From contig CAKSCV010000001.1 in NCBI GenBank assembly GCA_934444645.1, positions 186,001 to 250,000 of the forward strand: 64,000 bases of DNA, in the 5' to 3' direction. The DNA is from an uncultured Eubacteriales bacterium. GTDB taxonomy: Bacteria; Bacillota; Clostridia; Oscillospirales; CAG-382. The notes beneath the pieces are model-generated. The model worked only from the letters and a program-made list of their open reading frames with translations, did not search any database and was not told the DNA's origin. Shown here piece after piece: positions 25,932 to 35,479 of the stretch. Position 1 is the first letter of the stretch, and the number at the start of each line of letters is the position of its first letter. The translations under genes were made by a program, and so were the position numbers.

Positions 25932-28022
25932 ATGGAAAAAAGAACCGTATACTGCGGCGCACTGACGGAAGACTATGTCGGCAAAGACGCGTCTGTGTGC
26001 GGCTGGGTGCAGACCAAGCGCGATATGGGCGGCGTGGTGTTTATCGACTTAAAAGACCGTGAAGGTACCTTGCAGGTCGTCTTTGATGAAGGTTTGCTCT
26101 CACCGGAGCATTTTCATATTGCGGAAAGCCTAAAGAATCAGTACGTCATATCGGTCGGCGGCAAGATCCGGCTAAGAAGCGAGGATACCGTAAATCCCAA
26201 AATCAAGACCGGTACGGTCGAGCTTGCTGCGGAACGTTTGGAGCTTTTATCGGAATCAAAGCCGCTGCCGTTTCAGCTGGAGGATGCGGAAAACGTCCGC
26301 GAGGATCTTCGCTTAAAATACCGTTTTCTCGATATCCGCCGCGAGCAAATGCAGGAAAACCTGCGCTTTCGGCATAAGGTTTCGCGCGTGACCAGAAGCT
26401 ATCTTGACAACGACGGCTTTACCGAGGTTGAAACACCGTATCTGACCAAATCCACGCCGGAGGGCGCGCGCGATTATCTCGTTCCCAGCCGCGTTCATCC
26501 CGGTATGTTCTATGCGCTGCCGCAGTCGCCGCAGATATTCAAGCAGCTGCTCATGGTTGGCGGCATGGACAAGTATTATCAGATTGCACGCTGCTTCCGT
26601 GACGAGGATCTGCGCGCCGACCGTCAGCCGGAATTCACACAAGTGGATATGGAGCTTTCGTTCGTTGAGCAAGAGGATGTGCTGGTTCACCTCGAAAAGC
26701 TCTTCAAATACATTTTCAAAAACTCGCTTGACGTGGATATCGACTATGCATTTCCGCGAATCACTTGGAAAGAATGCATGGATAAATACGGCTGCGACAA
26801 GCCGGATCTGCGTTTCGGACTGCCGATTGTAGATGTGACCGATATCGCGGCGAAAAGCGATTTTTCTGTCTTCAAATCGGTTACAAAGAGCGGCGGCGTG
26901 GTTCGTGCGATCAACGTATGCGGCAAAAGCGATTTTACACGCTCCCAGATCGAAGAACTGACCGATAAAGCGGTCTCCTGCGGCGCAAAGGGCATGGCAT
27001 GGATTGCTGTGCGGCCGGATGGCGAGCTGTATACCATTCTCACCAAGTATTTTTCGGATGATGTCATGAAAGAACTGCTTGCGCGTGTGGAGGCAAAGCC
27101 TGGCGATTTCATTTTGTTCTGTGCCGATAAGCTTGCGACGGTTCGCCGTGTGCTCGGCGCGCTTCGCAATGATCTTGGCACGATGCTTGAGCTAAAGCGC
27201 AAAGACGATTACAAGCTTTTATTTGTCATCGATTTTCCGGAATTTGAATATTCCGAAGAGGAAGCACGCTACGTTGCCATGCACCATCCGTTCACCATGC
27301 CGTATCCCGAGGATCTGCAATATTTAGAAAGTGATCTGGAACGCGTGCGTGCGCAGGCGTATGATGTGGTTCTCAACGGTGTGGAGCTTGGAAGCGGTTC
27401 GGTACGTATTCATGACCGAAAGATCCAACAGCAGATGTTTAAGGCTCTCGGCTTTACCAAGGAACAGACAGAAGAGCGTTTCGGCTTTATGATCAACGCT
27501 TTTCGTTACGGCACACCGCCGCACGCCGGCTTTGCGTTCGGACTTGACCGGCTTGTCATGCTCATGCGCGGCGCGGATTCGCTTCGTGACGTCATTGCCT
27601 TTCCGAAAACCAAAGACGCCTCCTGTCCCATGACCGAAGCACCGAATGTGGTGGACATGAAGCAGTTAGAGGAGCTTTCGCTTCTGTCGCTTTCCGAAAC
27701 CATCGATGCGGACGGCACGCGTGTTTCCGCAAAAAAGAAAACTAAAAAAATCGATGTGGACGCGGTTGCGTCGCTTGCGAAATTAACCATTGATGACGAT
27801 AAAAAAGAAAAGCTGGAGCAGGATATGGAATCGGTCATCGATTTTGCCAATGCCTTAAATGCGCTCGATACCGAAGGCGTGCCTGTGCGCGAGCATTTGG
27901 TTCCCACAAGCAACGTGTTCCGCGAGGATGTGCCGGAACAAACGTATACGCGGGCAGAATTGCTTGCCAATGCAAAAACAAAAACCGCAGAATATATCAC
28001 CGTTCCGCGTGTTGTCGAATGA
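25932..28022 (+). CDS. aspS-gatC: Aspartyl-tRNA synthetase fused to GatC
   Basis: A 696-residue frame. Residues 1-595 are a bacterial-type AspRS: OB anticodon-binding domain (GWVQTKRDMGGVVFIDLKDREG), class II motif 2 (YYQIARCFRDEDLRADRQPEFTQVDME), a GAD insertion, and motif 3 (AFGLDRLVMLMRG). A lysine-rich linker (KKKTKKID) leads to a complete GatC (about 607-696): VASLAKLTIDDDKK, FANALNALDTEGV and NVFREDVPEQ. GatC is normally a separate subunit of about 95 residues that braces GatA and GatB. The AspRS is predicted to be non-discriminating, charging tRNA-Asn with Asp for amidation. AAAGGA precedes the ATG. gatA starts right after the stop. Confidence 0.95.
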   Translation: MEKRTVYCGALTEDYVGKDASVCGWVQTKRDMGGVVFIDLKDREGTLQVVFDEGLLSPEHFHIAESLKNQYVISVGGKIRLRSEDTVNPKIKTGTVELAAERLELLSESKPLPFQLEDAENVREDLRLKYRFLDIRREQMQENLRFRHKVSRVTRSYLDNDGFTEVETPYLTKSTPEGARDYLVPSRVHPGMFYALPQSPQIFKQLLMVGGMDKYYQIARCFRDEDLRADRQPEFTQVDMELSFVEQEDVLVHLEKLFKYIFKNSLDVDIDYAFPRITWKECMDKYGCDKPDLRFGLPIVDVTDIAAKSDFSVFKSVTKSGGVVRAINVCGKSDFTRSQIEELTDKAVSCGAKGMAWIAVRPDGELYTILTKYFSDDVMKELLARVEAKPGDFILFCADKLATVRRVLGALRNDLGTMLELKRKDDYKLLFVIDFPEFEYSEEEARYVAMHHPFTMPYPEDLQYLESDLERVRAQAYDVVLNGVELGSGSVRIHDRKIQQQMFKALGFTKEQTEERFGFMINAFRYGTPPHAGFAFGLDRLVMLMRGADSLRDVIAFPKTKDASCPMTEAPNVVDMKQLEELSLLSLSETIDADGTRVSAKKKTKKIDVDAVASLAKLTIDDDKKEKLEQDMESVIDFANALNALDTEGVPVREHLVPTSNVFREDVPEQTYTRAELLANAKTKTAEYITVPRVVE

Positions 28023-28039
28023 GAAAGGGGAATGAAACC

Positions 28040-29464
28040 ATGTCTGAACTTACGCACCTCACGCTTGCCGAAATGCGAAAAATGCTGGACGGGCGCGAAC
28101 TATCCTCTTTTGAACTGACGGAGGCTTTTTTGAAAGAAATTGAGAGCCGCGATGCCAACATCGGCGCGTTTTTGACGGTAACTGAATCGGAAGCCGGAAA
28201 AGCGGCAAAGAGCTATGATGCCGCAGGCGAAAAGACCGGTGTACTTTCCGGCATTCCGATGGCTATCAAGGATAATATCTGTACAAAAGGAATCAAGACC
28301 ACCTGCGCATCGCATATGCTTGAGGATTTTGTACCGTGCTATGACGCGACGGTCATGGAAAAGTTGAAGGCGCAAAAGGCTGTCATGCTCGGCAAGGTGA
28401 ATATGGATGAATTCGCCATGGGAAGCACCACCGAAAACTCGGCGTTTCAGGTTACCAAAAACCCGGTTGATATAACGTGCGTTCCCGGCGGTTCAAGCGG
28501 CGGCAGCGCGGCGGCGGTTGCGGCAGGCTTTGCACCGTTTGCCCTCGGCTCGGATACCGGCGGTTCGATACGTCAGCCGGCAGCCTTTTGCGGCGTGGTC
28601 GGTATGAAGCCGACCTATGGTGCGGTCTCGCGCTTCGGCCTTGTGGCATTTGCTTCATCGCTCGATCAGATCGGGCCGCTCACCACAAACGTGTACGATA
28701 ACGCGCTTGTGTTTTCAGCGATTTCCGGTCACGATGAAAAGGACGCAACTTCGATAGCCGACGGTTATACTGATCCGCTTGCCGCTATTGAAAAAGGCGT
28801 GCGCGGCATGAAAGTGGCACTTCCCGTGGAATTCTTTGCCGAAGGCATCGACAGCGAGGTGAAGAACGCCGTCTTTGCGGCAGCCAAACGCTTTGAAGCA
28901 CTCGGCGCAAGCATTTCCGAGGTCAAAATGCCGGCACTTGCCGATGCGCTTCCGGCATATTATGTCATTTCCTCGGCCGAAGCGTCCTCCAACCTTGCAC
29001 GCTTCGACGGTGTCCGCTACGGCAAACGTGCCGAGGCTTACGGCGATATCGATGAGCTATACAAAAACACCCGTAACGAAGGCTTTGGCGATGAAGTCAA
29101 ACGCCGCATCATGCTCGGTACATTCGCACTTTCCTCCGGCTATTACGACGCCTATTATAAAAAAGCCTTGCAGGCGCGCAGTCTGATTATCGCCGAATAC
29201 GAAAGAGTATTTGAAAAATACGATTTTATCCTGTCGCCGGTCGCGCCGACACCGGCGTATAAACTCGGCTCCAAGACCGGGAATCCGATCGAAATGTATT
29301 TGGGTGACATTTATACCGTTCCGGTCAATATTGCCGGTGTTCCGGCATTGTCCTTGCCATGCGGCAAAACCGAAAGCGGACTTCCGATCGGGATGCAGCT
29401 TATCGGCAAAGCACTTTCCGAGCCGCTCTTGTACCGTGCCGGCTTTGCGTTTGAGAAAGAATAA
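28040..29464 (+). CDS. gatA: Asp-tRNA(Asn)/Glu-tRNA(Gln) amidotransferase subunit A
   Basis: A 474-residue amidase-family glutaminase that supplies ammonia to GatB. The signature GGSSGGSAAAVAAGFAPFA with SDTGGSIRQPAAFCG holds the catalytic Ser and cis-Ser, and the catalytic Lys lies earlier (MAIKDNI). C-terminal YLGDIYTVPVNIAGVPALS is typical. The ATG at 28040 has AAAGGGG 9 bases upstream; an ATG at 28019 overlaps the aspS-gatC stop but lacks a ribosome site. It is part of the same T-box operon. Confidence 0.95.
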   Translation: MSELTHLTLAEMRKMLDGRELSSFELTEAFLKEIESRDANIGAFLTVTESEAGKAAKSYDAAGEKTGVLSGIPMAIKDNICTKGIKTTCASHMLEDFVPCYDATVMEKLKAQKAVMLGKVNMDEFAMGSTTENSAFQVTKNPVDITCVPGGSSGGSAAAVAAGFAPFALGSDTGGSIRQPAAFCGVVGMKPTYGAVSRFGLVAFASSLDQIGPLTTNVYDNALVFSAISGHDEKDATSIADGYTDPLAAIEKGVRGMKVALPVEFFAEGIDSEVKNAVFAAAKRFEALGASISEVKMPALADALPAYYVISSAEASSNLARFDGVRYGKRAEAYGDIDELYKNTRNEGFGDEVKRRIMLGTFALSSGYYDAYYKKALQARSLIIAEYERVFEKYDFILSPVAPTPAYKLGSKTGNPIEMYLGDIYTVPVNIAGVPALSLPCGKTESGLPIGMQLIGKALSEPLLYRAGFAFEKE

Positions 29465-29476
29465 GGGGGCGAGCAT

Positions 29477-30907
29477 ATGACACTCTATAAAGGTTATGAA
29501 ATGGTTATCGGTTTGGAAGTCCATGTGGAATTAAAGACAAAAACAAAGATCTTTTGCAACTGCAAAACCGATTTCGGCGCAGAACCCAATACACACGTGT
29601 GTCCGGTCTGCATGGGAATGCCCGGCACGCTCCCGGTGCTCAATAAAAAGGTTGTGGATTATGCCATTAAGGCCGGCCTTGCCACCAACTGTTCGATCGC
29701 GCGTTTTTCCAAACAGGACCGTAAAAACTACTTTTATCCCGATCTTCCCAAGGCCTATCAGATTTCCCAGTACGACCTGCCGCTCTGTGAGCACGGATAT
29801 GTGGATATCGAAACTGCGGGCGGCTCTAAACGCGTCGGTATTACCCGGATTCACATTGAGGAGGATGCCGGAAAGCTTGTGCATGACGCAAAGCTCGGAA
29901 CGCTCATCGACTGCAACCGCTGCGGTGTGCCGCTCATTGAAATCGTGTCCGAGCCGGATATCCGCTCTGCCGAAGAAGCGGACGCCTATCTGCGCAAACT
30001 CCGCGCCGCCATTCTTTATACTGGCGTTTCCGATTGCAAGATGAACGAAGGCTCTTTGCGGTGCGATGTCAACCTTTCGGTGCGCAAGCCCGGTGAACCC
30101 TTCGGAACGCGTACTGAAATGAAAAACATCAACTCGTTCCAGTTTATAGCCAAAGCCATCGATTTTGAATATCGCCGTCAGGTGGATGCGCTTGAAAGCG
30201 GAGAGAGCGTTGTTCAGGAAACGCGCCGCTTTGATGCCGATTCCGGCAAAACCTATTCCATGCGCAAAAAAGAAGACGCCAACGATTACCGCTACTTTCC
30301 GGATCCGGATCTTCCGCCGATCGTCATTACGGAAGAAAAGCTTGCTGCCTTAAAGGCCGAGATTCCCATGCTGCCGGATGAGCGCAAAAAACTGTATACC
30401 GAAACCTACGGTCTCACAGCGTATGACAGTGAAGTCATCACCAACGAACTTGCCGTGGCGGATTATTTTGAAAAAACGGCTTGTGCCACACGCTATCCGA
30501 AGCTTGCCGCCAATATGCTCATTACCGATATCTTGCGCAGCTATGATTCGGAAAATGGCGATCTTCCGGTAAAACCGGAACGTCTTGCGGCATTGGCGGA
30601 TTTGCTCGGCGACGGAAAAATCAACAGCTCAACCGGCAAAAAAATTGTCGGGGAGCTTCTTGCAAGCGATTTTGACCCTGCCGTGTATGTTGCCGAACAC
30701 GGACTTGAACAGATCAATGACCGTGCCGTATTGGAACAGGCAGTACGTGAGGTTTTGATGAGTGATGGAAAATCGGTCGCCTCCTATAAGGCTGGAAAAA
30801 CCGCCGCTCTCAAAGCACTTGTCGGCAAGGTCATGGCAAAAACCGGCGGAAAAGCAAACCCGGTAATGGTCAATGAGCTGACCCAAGCATTGATTATCGA
30901 GTATTAA
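29477..30907 (+). CDS. gatB: Asp-tRNA(Asn)/Glu-tRNA(Gln) amidotransferase subunit B
   Basis: A 476-residue subunit that binds the mischarged tRNA and carries out the kinase and transamidation steps. Recognisable pieces are GLEVHVELKTKTKIFCNC at the N-terminus, CPVCMGMPGTLPVLN, KNYFYPDLPKAYQISQYD, the NEGSLRCDVNLSVR motif and a C-terminal YqeY-like tail (GGKANPVMVNELTQALI). AAGGGGG precedes the ATG, 12 bases after gatA. A terminator follows, so the operon is aspS-gatC, gatA, gatB. Confidence 0.95.
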   Translation: MTLYKGYEMVIGLEVHVELKTKTKIFCNCKTDFGAEPNTHVCPVCMGMPGTLPVLNKKVVDYAIKAGLATNCSIARFSKQDRKNYFYPDLPKAYQISQYDLPLCEHGYVDIETAGGSKRVGITRIHIEEDAGKLVHDAKLGTLIDCNRCGVPLIEIVSEPDIRSAEEADAYLRKLRAAILYTGVSDCKMNEGSLRCDVNLSVRKPGEPFGTRTEMKNINSFQFIAKAIDFEYRRQVDALESGESVVQETRRFDADSGKTYSMRKKEDANDYRYFPDPDLPPIVITEEKLAALKAEIPMLPDERKKLYTETYGLTAYDSEVITNELAVADYFEKTACATRYPKLAANMLITDILRSYDSENGDLPVKPERLAALADLLGDGKINSSTGKKIVGELLASDFDPAVYVAEHGLEQINDRAVLEQAVREVLMSDGKSVASYKAGKTAALKALVGKVMAKTGGKANPVMVNELTQALIIEY

Positions 30908-30930
30908 AGTATTAAACCGAATATACGCAA

Positions 30931-30968
30931 AAGAATTGCAGGGCAGGATGTCTTGCAATTCTTTTTTG
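30931..30968 (+). terminator. Terminator after gatB
   Basis: AAGAATTGCA (30931-30940) pairs with TGCAATTCTT (30954-30963), followed by a T-run (30962-30967). Confidence 0.75.
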
Positions 30969-31011
30969 CGACACGCAAAGCAATGTTCATAAGATGTTTG
31001 CAAATTGAAGC

Positions 31012-31040
31012 TTGATAACAAGTACTTTTTTTCTTATAAT
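31012..31040 (+). promoter_or_regulatory. Promoter of the MATE gene
   Basis: TTGATA (31012-31017), 17 bases, TATAAT (31035-31040). It lies downstream of the nominal ATG at 31005, which shows that the true start is the GTG at 31077. Confidence 0.7.
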
Positions 31041-31076
31041 TCCGGCGGAAAAGAAAATTCGAAAGGAGTTTTGCCT

Positions 31077-32555
31077 GTGCATTCCGTTTCTTCTTCTTCG
31101 GCACATTCGGAAATTCACAAACACCGGTTTTCCGAGCCGCTCCATCTTACCTCCGGCACACCGTGGAAGGTCATCTTGAAATACGCGCTTCCGATCATGC
31201 TGTCGTATCTTCTGCAGCAGATCTATGTGCTTACGGACGCAGTTATCTGCGGTCAGACGCTTTCGGCCGATGAAGTTGCCGGTGTGAACGATACGTTTGC
31301 GTTAACCTTCATTTTTTTGCAGTTTGCTTTTGGTTGCACGGCAGGCTTCAGTGTTATCACGGCAAACCGCGTTGGTTTGGGTGACAAAGCCGGCGTGCGG
31401 CGCTCGTTTGCAGCGCAGATTCTTCTGTCGTGCGCGACAACATTTGTGCTCAGCGTATTATCGCTGACATTGCTGCCGTGGCTGCTTCGCTTGATCAATG
31501 TAACGACCGATAACATGGGCGTTTACCGTGCGGCGTACAGCTATTGCTTTGTCATGTTTATCGGCATTTTTGCGCAAATGGGCTATAACTTCATTTGCAG
31601 CATTCTTCGCAGCGTGGGTGATTCGGTAACGCCGCTGGTATTTCTCATTCTGTCAACAATTTTGAATATCGGCCTTGACTTGTGGTTCCTCATCGGTTTT
31701 CGGTGGGGAGCGGCGGGAGCGGCGATTGCTACGGTGTTTGCCCAAGCACTCAGTGCTGCCGCGTGCTTTGTGTATACGTTCGTGCGCTATCCGGATTTGA
31801 GATTAAAAAAAGAGGATTTTAAGGTAACGAAGGCGGATATTATATCGCATTTGCGCCAAGGACTTCCGCTTGGCCTTCAATTTTCCGTGCTTGCCGTCGG
31901 CATTATTACCATGCAGGGCGCGGTCATTCGCTTTGATTTGCAGCCGAATGGGCTAATGGTCGCCGGAAACCCGGCACAGAACGGCTTCGGCGCGGCCAAC
32001 AAGCTTGTCAATTTCCTGATGGTCTATTTTAACGGTCTCGGCTCGGCTATGGTCGGCTATAACGCGCAGAACTACGGAAAAGGCGCTTATGCACGCATCC
32101 GAAAGGGTACAAACCAAGCACTTGTGATCATGCTTGTTTTCAGCGTTCTGTGTACGGCGGTCGGCTTGCTTTTGTCTGTCGGCGGTATTTATCAGCATAT
32201 TTTTTTGAGTGCCGACAAGATTTCTTCAGAATCCATCCGTTACGGGAACCTGTATTTGTATGCCGATATGCCGCTTTATATGATTCTCGGCTTCTTGATC
32301 ATCATGCGCAGTTCGGTGCAGGGAACGGGACGTTCCGAATTCACGCTCGGTGCCGGGATTGCCGAGCTTGTGAGCCGCGTGTTAATTTGCTCGTTTTTGC
32401 CGGGACTTGTGAACGGTGCTCCGACAAATGCTTTCTCCTCTTCGGCAGCGTTTTATACCTTGTGCTTAGGCGATCCGGGCGCATGGACGCTGGCGTCGCT
32501 TGTCCTGCTATATCCATACATTCGTTACATTCTTCGTGAAAAGTACCCGATTTAA
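31077..32555 (+). CDS. MATE-family multidrug/metabolite exporter
   Basis: About 492 residues with twelve or so hydrophobic helices in two homologous halves. The first helix motif is WKVILKYALPIMLSYLLQQIYVLTDAVICGQ, typical of MatE. The GTG start has AAAGGAG (31062-31068) 8 bases upstream. It would export cationic compounds using Na+ or H+ gradients; the substrate is unknown. It is monocistronic, with its own promoter. The N-terminal 25 residues are serine/histidine-rich and cytoplasmic. Confidence 0.88.
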   Translation: MHSVSSSSAHSEIHKHRFSEPLHLTSGTPWKVILKYALPIMLSYLLQQIYVLTDAVICGQTLSADEVAGVNDTFALTFIFLQFAFGCTAGFSVITANRVGLGDKAGVRRSFAAQILLSCATTFVLSVLSLTLLPWLLRLINVTTDNMGVYRAAYSYCFVMFIGIFAQMGYNFICSILRSVGDSVTPLVFLILSTILNIGLDLWFLIGFRWGAAGAAIATVFAQALSAAACFVYTFVRYPDLRLKKEDFKVTKADIISHLRQGLPLGLQFSVLAVGIITMQGAVIRFDLQPNGLMVAGNPAQNGFGAANKLVNFLMVYFNGLGSAMVGYNAQNYGKGAYARIRKGTNQALVIMLVFSVLCTAVGLLLSVGGIYQHIFLSADKISSESIRYGNLYLYADMPLYMILGFLIIMRSSVQGTGRSEFTLGAGIAELVSRVLICSFLPGLVNGAPTNAFSSSAAFYTLCLGDPGAWTLASLVLLYPYIRYILREKYPI

Positions 32556-32615
32556 TGCATTTTGCAACACAAAATTGCGTATTATGCAAAAAATGAAGAA
32601 AAATGCGGATTCCTC

Positions 32616-32644
32616 TTGCATTTTCGAATAATTTGTGCTATAAT
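32616..32644 (+). promoter_or_regulatory. Promoter of the aminotransferase-purB-esterase group
   Basis: TTGCAT (32616-32621), 17 bases, TATAAT (32639-32644), about 70 bases before the ATG at 32714. Confidence 0.7.
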
Positions 32645-32713
32645 AATTCAAGATGGGCAAAATGATTTGCTCCGATATGCTTGCAGCAAATGCTTTGGAA
32701 AGGATCTGTTTTC

Positions 32714-33994
32714 ATGAGTTATCTTTCGATGGACAGCCATCAGTTAGAGGAAAAGGAAAGCGAACTTATAAAGGAATATCAGGCGTTAAAGGCGAATGGA
32801 CTTAACATCAACATGACGCGCGGCAAGCCCTGCAAAGAGCAGCTTGACCTGTCTGAGCCGATGCTTACGGCCATTGCCACCAATGCCGACTGCTATACCG
32901 ATTATGGCTTCGACTGCCGCAACTACGGCTTGGTAGACGGTCTTGACTATGCCAAAAAGATGTTCTCGGATATTATCGGCGTGCCGTGGAATCAGATCAT
33001 TGTCGGCGGCAACTCCAGTCTGAACTTAATGTACGATGCGGTGGCACGCTATATGCTGTACGGCGTGAACGGCGAAACGCCTTGGGTCAAGCAAGAAAAA
33101 ATCAAGTTTCTGTGTCCTGTTCCGGGCTATGACCGGCATTTCGGCATCTGTGAATCGCTCGGTATCGAAATGGTCAATGTGCCGCTGCTTGCGGACGGAC
33201 CGGATATGAGCATGGTTCAAGAGCTTATCAAAGACCCGACCGTCAAGGGTATGTGGTGCGTGCCGAAATACTCCAATCCGACCGGCATTACGTATTCGGC
33301 AAGCGTTGTGCGCCGTATCGCTTCCATGAAGCCGGCGGCAAAGGATTTCCGCTTGTTCTGGGATAACGCGTATGCGGTGCATGATCTTTACGATGAGGGC
33401 GATACGCTTGTCGATATTCTTCCGGAATGTGAAAAATACGGCAACGGCAATTTGCCGCTTATTTTCATGTCCACGTCCAAAATCAGCTATCCCGGCTCGG
33501 GTGTTTCGGCACTCGGAGGCTCTAAAGAAAATATGGATTATATCAAATCCATCATGCAGCAGCAGACCATCGGACACGATAAGATGAATATGTGGCGTCA
33601 TGTGCGCTATTTTAAGTCGGCGGACGGCATTCGCGCGTATATGAAAAAACACGCGGCTATTTTGCGCCCAAAATTTGAAATATGCGAAAAGGTGCTTGAG
33701 GAAAACCTTGCCGATACCGGTATTGCCATGTGGACAAAGCCGAAAGGCGGCTATTTTATCAGCTTAAATGTGTACGCAGGCTGTGCCTTGAAAACAGTGG
33801 CTCTTGCCAAAGAAGCCGGTGTTGTCGTGACCGAAGCCGGTGCGACTTTCCCGTATCATAAAGACCCGGGCGATACCAACATCCGCATCGCACCGTCCTT
33901 CCCGACGGTCGAAGAGCTTGAACAGGGCATGAAGGTGCTTTGCGTGAGTGCAAAGCTTGCTTCCGTGCAAAAACTGCTTGAAGAAAAGAAATAA
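32714..33994 (+). CDS. PLP-dependent aminotransferase (putative aspartate aminotransferase, subgroup Id-like)
   Basis: About 426 residues. LNINMTRGKPCKEQLDLS, YGLVDGLDYAKKMFSDIIGV, KYSNPTGITYS and the PLP-lysine motif FMSTSKISYPGSG identify the fold type I family that includes the Corynebacterium-type aspartate aminotransferases (sometimes labelled MocR-like aminotransferase domains, here without an HTH). Length and motifs fit an intact enzyme moving an amino group between aspartate and 2-oxoglutarate, though other amino acids are possible. The start at 32714 has GGAAAGGATC upstream. It precedes purB by 33 bases, so aspartate metabolism may be linked with purine synthesis. Confidence 0.82.
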   Translation: MSYLSMDSHQLEEKESELIKEYQALKANGLNINMTRGKPCKEQLDLSEPMLTAIATNADCYTDYGFDCRNYGLVDGLDYAKKMFSDIIGVPWNQIIVGGNSSLNLMYDAVARYMLYGVNGETPWVKQEKIKFLCPVPGYDRHFGICESLGIEMVNVPLLADGPDMSMVQELIKDPTVKGMWCVPKYSNPTGITYSASVVRRIASMKPAAKDFRLFWDNAYAVHDLYDEGDTLVDILPECEKYGNGNLPLIFMSTSKISYPGSGVSALGGSKENMDYIKSIMQQQTIGHDKMNMWRHVRYFKSADGIRAYMKKHAAILRPKFEICEKVLEENLADTGIAMWTKPKGGYFISLNVYAGCALKTVALAKEAGVVVTEAGATFPYHKDPGDTNIRIAPSFPTVEELEQGMKVLCVSAKLASVQKLLEEKK

Positions 33995-34027
33995 TAAACC
34001 GATTGTTCCAACACAAAGGAGATTGTC

Positions 34028-35464
34028 ATGCCGGATTATAATTCTTATGTCAGCCCATTTTCCACACGTTATGCCTCCAAAGAGATGCAGTATGTGTTCT
34101 CCGCAAATATGAAATTTACCACTTGGCGCAGACTTTGGCTCTCACTTGCCAAGGCCGAGAAGACACTCGGTCTTGATATTACCGATGCGCAGTTAAACGA
34201 AATGGCGGCACATTTGGACGATGTCGACTATGCTGTCGCCGAAGCAAGAGAAAAAGAAGTCCGTCACGATGTCATGGCGCACGTATATACCTTTGGAAAA
34301 GCCTGTCCGACGGCCGCTCCCATTATCCATTTGGGCGCAACGTCCTGTTATGTCGGCGATAACGCCGATATCATCGGACTTCGTGAGGCCATGAAGATCG
34401 TTGAAAAAAAGCTGTGCTCGGTCATTGCCAACCTTTCGGAATTTGCCTTGAAATACAAAAATATGCCTTGCCTTGCCTATACACATCTCCAACCGGCACA
34501 GGCGACCACCGTCGGTAAGCGCGCCACGCTTTGGATCAACGAACTGTTATATGACCTCGATGAACTGCGTTACCGTCTGTCCTCTCTCAAAATGTTAGGC
34601 TCAAAGGGAACGACCGGTACGCAGGCCAGCTTTATGGAGCTGTTCGAAGGCGATTCGGAAAAGGTGAAGAAGTTAGAAGAGCTTATCTGTACCGATTTCG
34701 GCTTTGATGGTGTTGTTCCGGTTTCCGGTCAAACCTATTCCCGCAAGGTAGACGCGGCAATTTTGGCAACACTTTCCGGCATTGCTCAAAGCGCCTATAA
34801 ATTTGCCAATGACCTTCGTATTCTGCAATCCTTCAAGGAAATGGAAGAACCCTTCGAAGCGCATCAGATCGGCTCCTCGGCTATGCCGTATAAACGCAAT
34901 CCCATGCGCAGTGAGCGAATTTGTGCGCTTGCTCGCTATGTCATCTGCGATTCGCTCAATCCGGCATTTACGGCGGCGACCCAATGGTTTGAGAGAACGC
35001 TCGACGATTCTGCCAACAAGCGTATTTCGGTTGCAGAGGCCTTTTTGGCGGTCGATTCGATTCTAAATATTTACATGAACGTGACAAACGGCCTTGTGGT
35101 ATATCCGAAGATGGTTCGTTCGCGTCTGATGGCGGAACTGCCGTTTATGGCAAGCGAAAACATCATGATGGACGCTGTCAAGCGCGGCGGAAACCGTCAG
35201 GAGCTGCATGAACGCATCCGCGAACACGCCATGGCTGCCGGCAAGGTCGTCAAAGAGCTTGGTGAACCGAACGACCTTCTTGAACGTATTGCAGCAGATC
35301 CGGCATTCGGGCTTTCCATGGAGGATCTCGATAAGATCGTTGTTCCCGAAAACTATACCGGCCGCAGTGCCGAACAGGTCAAAGAGTTCATCGAAAACTG
35401 TGTAAAACCGGCACTTGCCGCATTCCATGGCGAACTCGGCAAGGACTATGAGTTAACTGTATAA
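34028..35464 (+). CDS. purB: Adenylosuccinate lyase
   Basis: A 478-residue fumarase-superfamily enzyme that releases fumarate from SAICAR and adenylosuccinate in purine synthesis. The signature loop SSAMPYKRNPMRSERICALAR is complete (about residues 279-299), and HLGATSCYVGDNAD and THLQPAQATTVGKR carry active-site residues. AAAGGAG lies 6 bases before the ATG. It is slightly longer than Bacillus PurB (about 430) and closer to the long form. Confidence 0.95.
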   Translation: MPDYNSYVSPFSTRYASKEMQYVFSANMKFTTWRRLWLSLAKAEKTLGLDITDAQLNEMAAHLDDVDYAVAEAREKEVRHDVMAHVYTFGKACPTAAPIIHLGATSCYVGDNADIIGLREAMKIVEKKLCSVIANLSEFALKYKNMPCLAYTHLQPAQATTVGKRATLWINELLYDLDELRYRLSSLKMLGSKGTTGTQASFMELFEGDSEKVKKLEELICTDFGFDGVVPVSGQTYSRKVDAAILATLSGIAQSAYKFANDLRILQSFKEMEEPFEAHQIGSSAMPYKRNPMRSERICALARYVICDSLNPAFTAATQWFERTLDDSANKRISVAEAFLAVDSILNIYMNVTNGLVVYPKMVRSRLMAELPFMASENIMMDAVKRGGNRQELHERIREHAMAAGKVVKELGEPNDLLERIAADPAFGLSMEDLDKIVVPENYTGRSAEQVKEFIENCVKPALAAFHGELGKDYELTV

Positions 35465-35479
35465 AAGGAAGACAGAATC

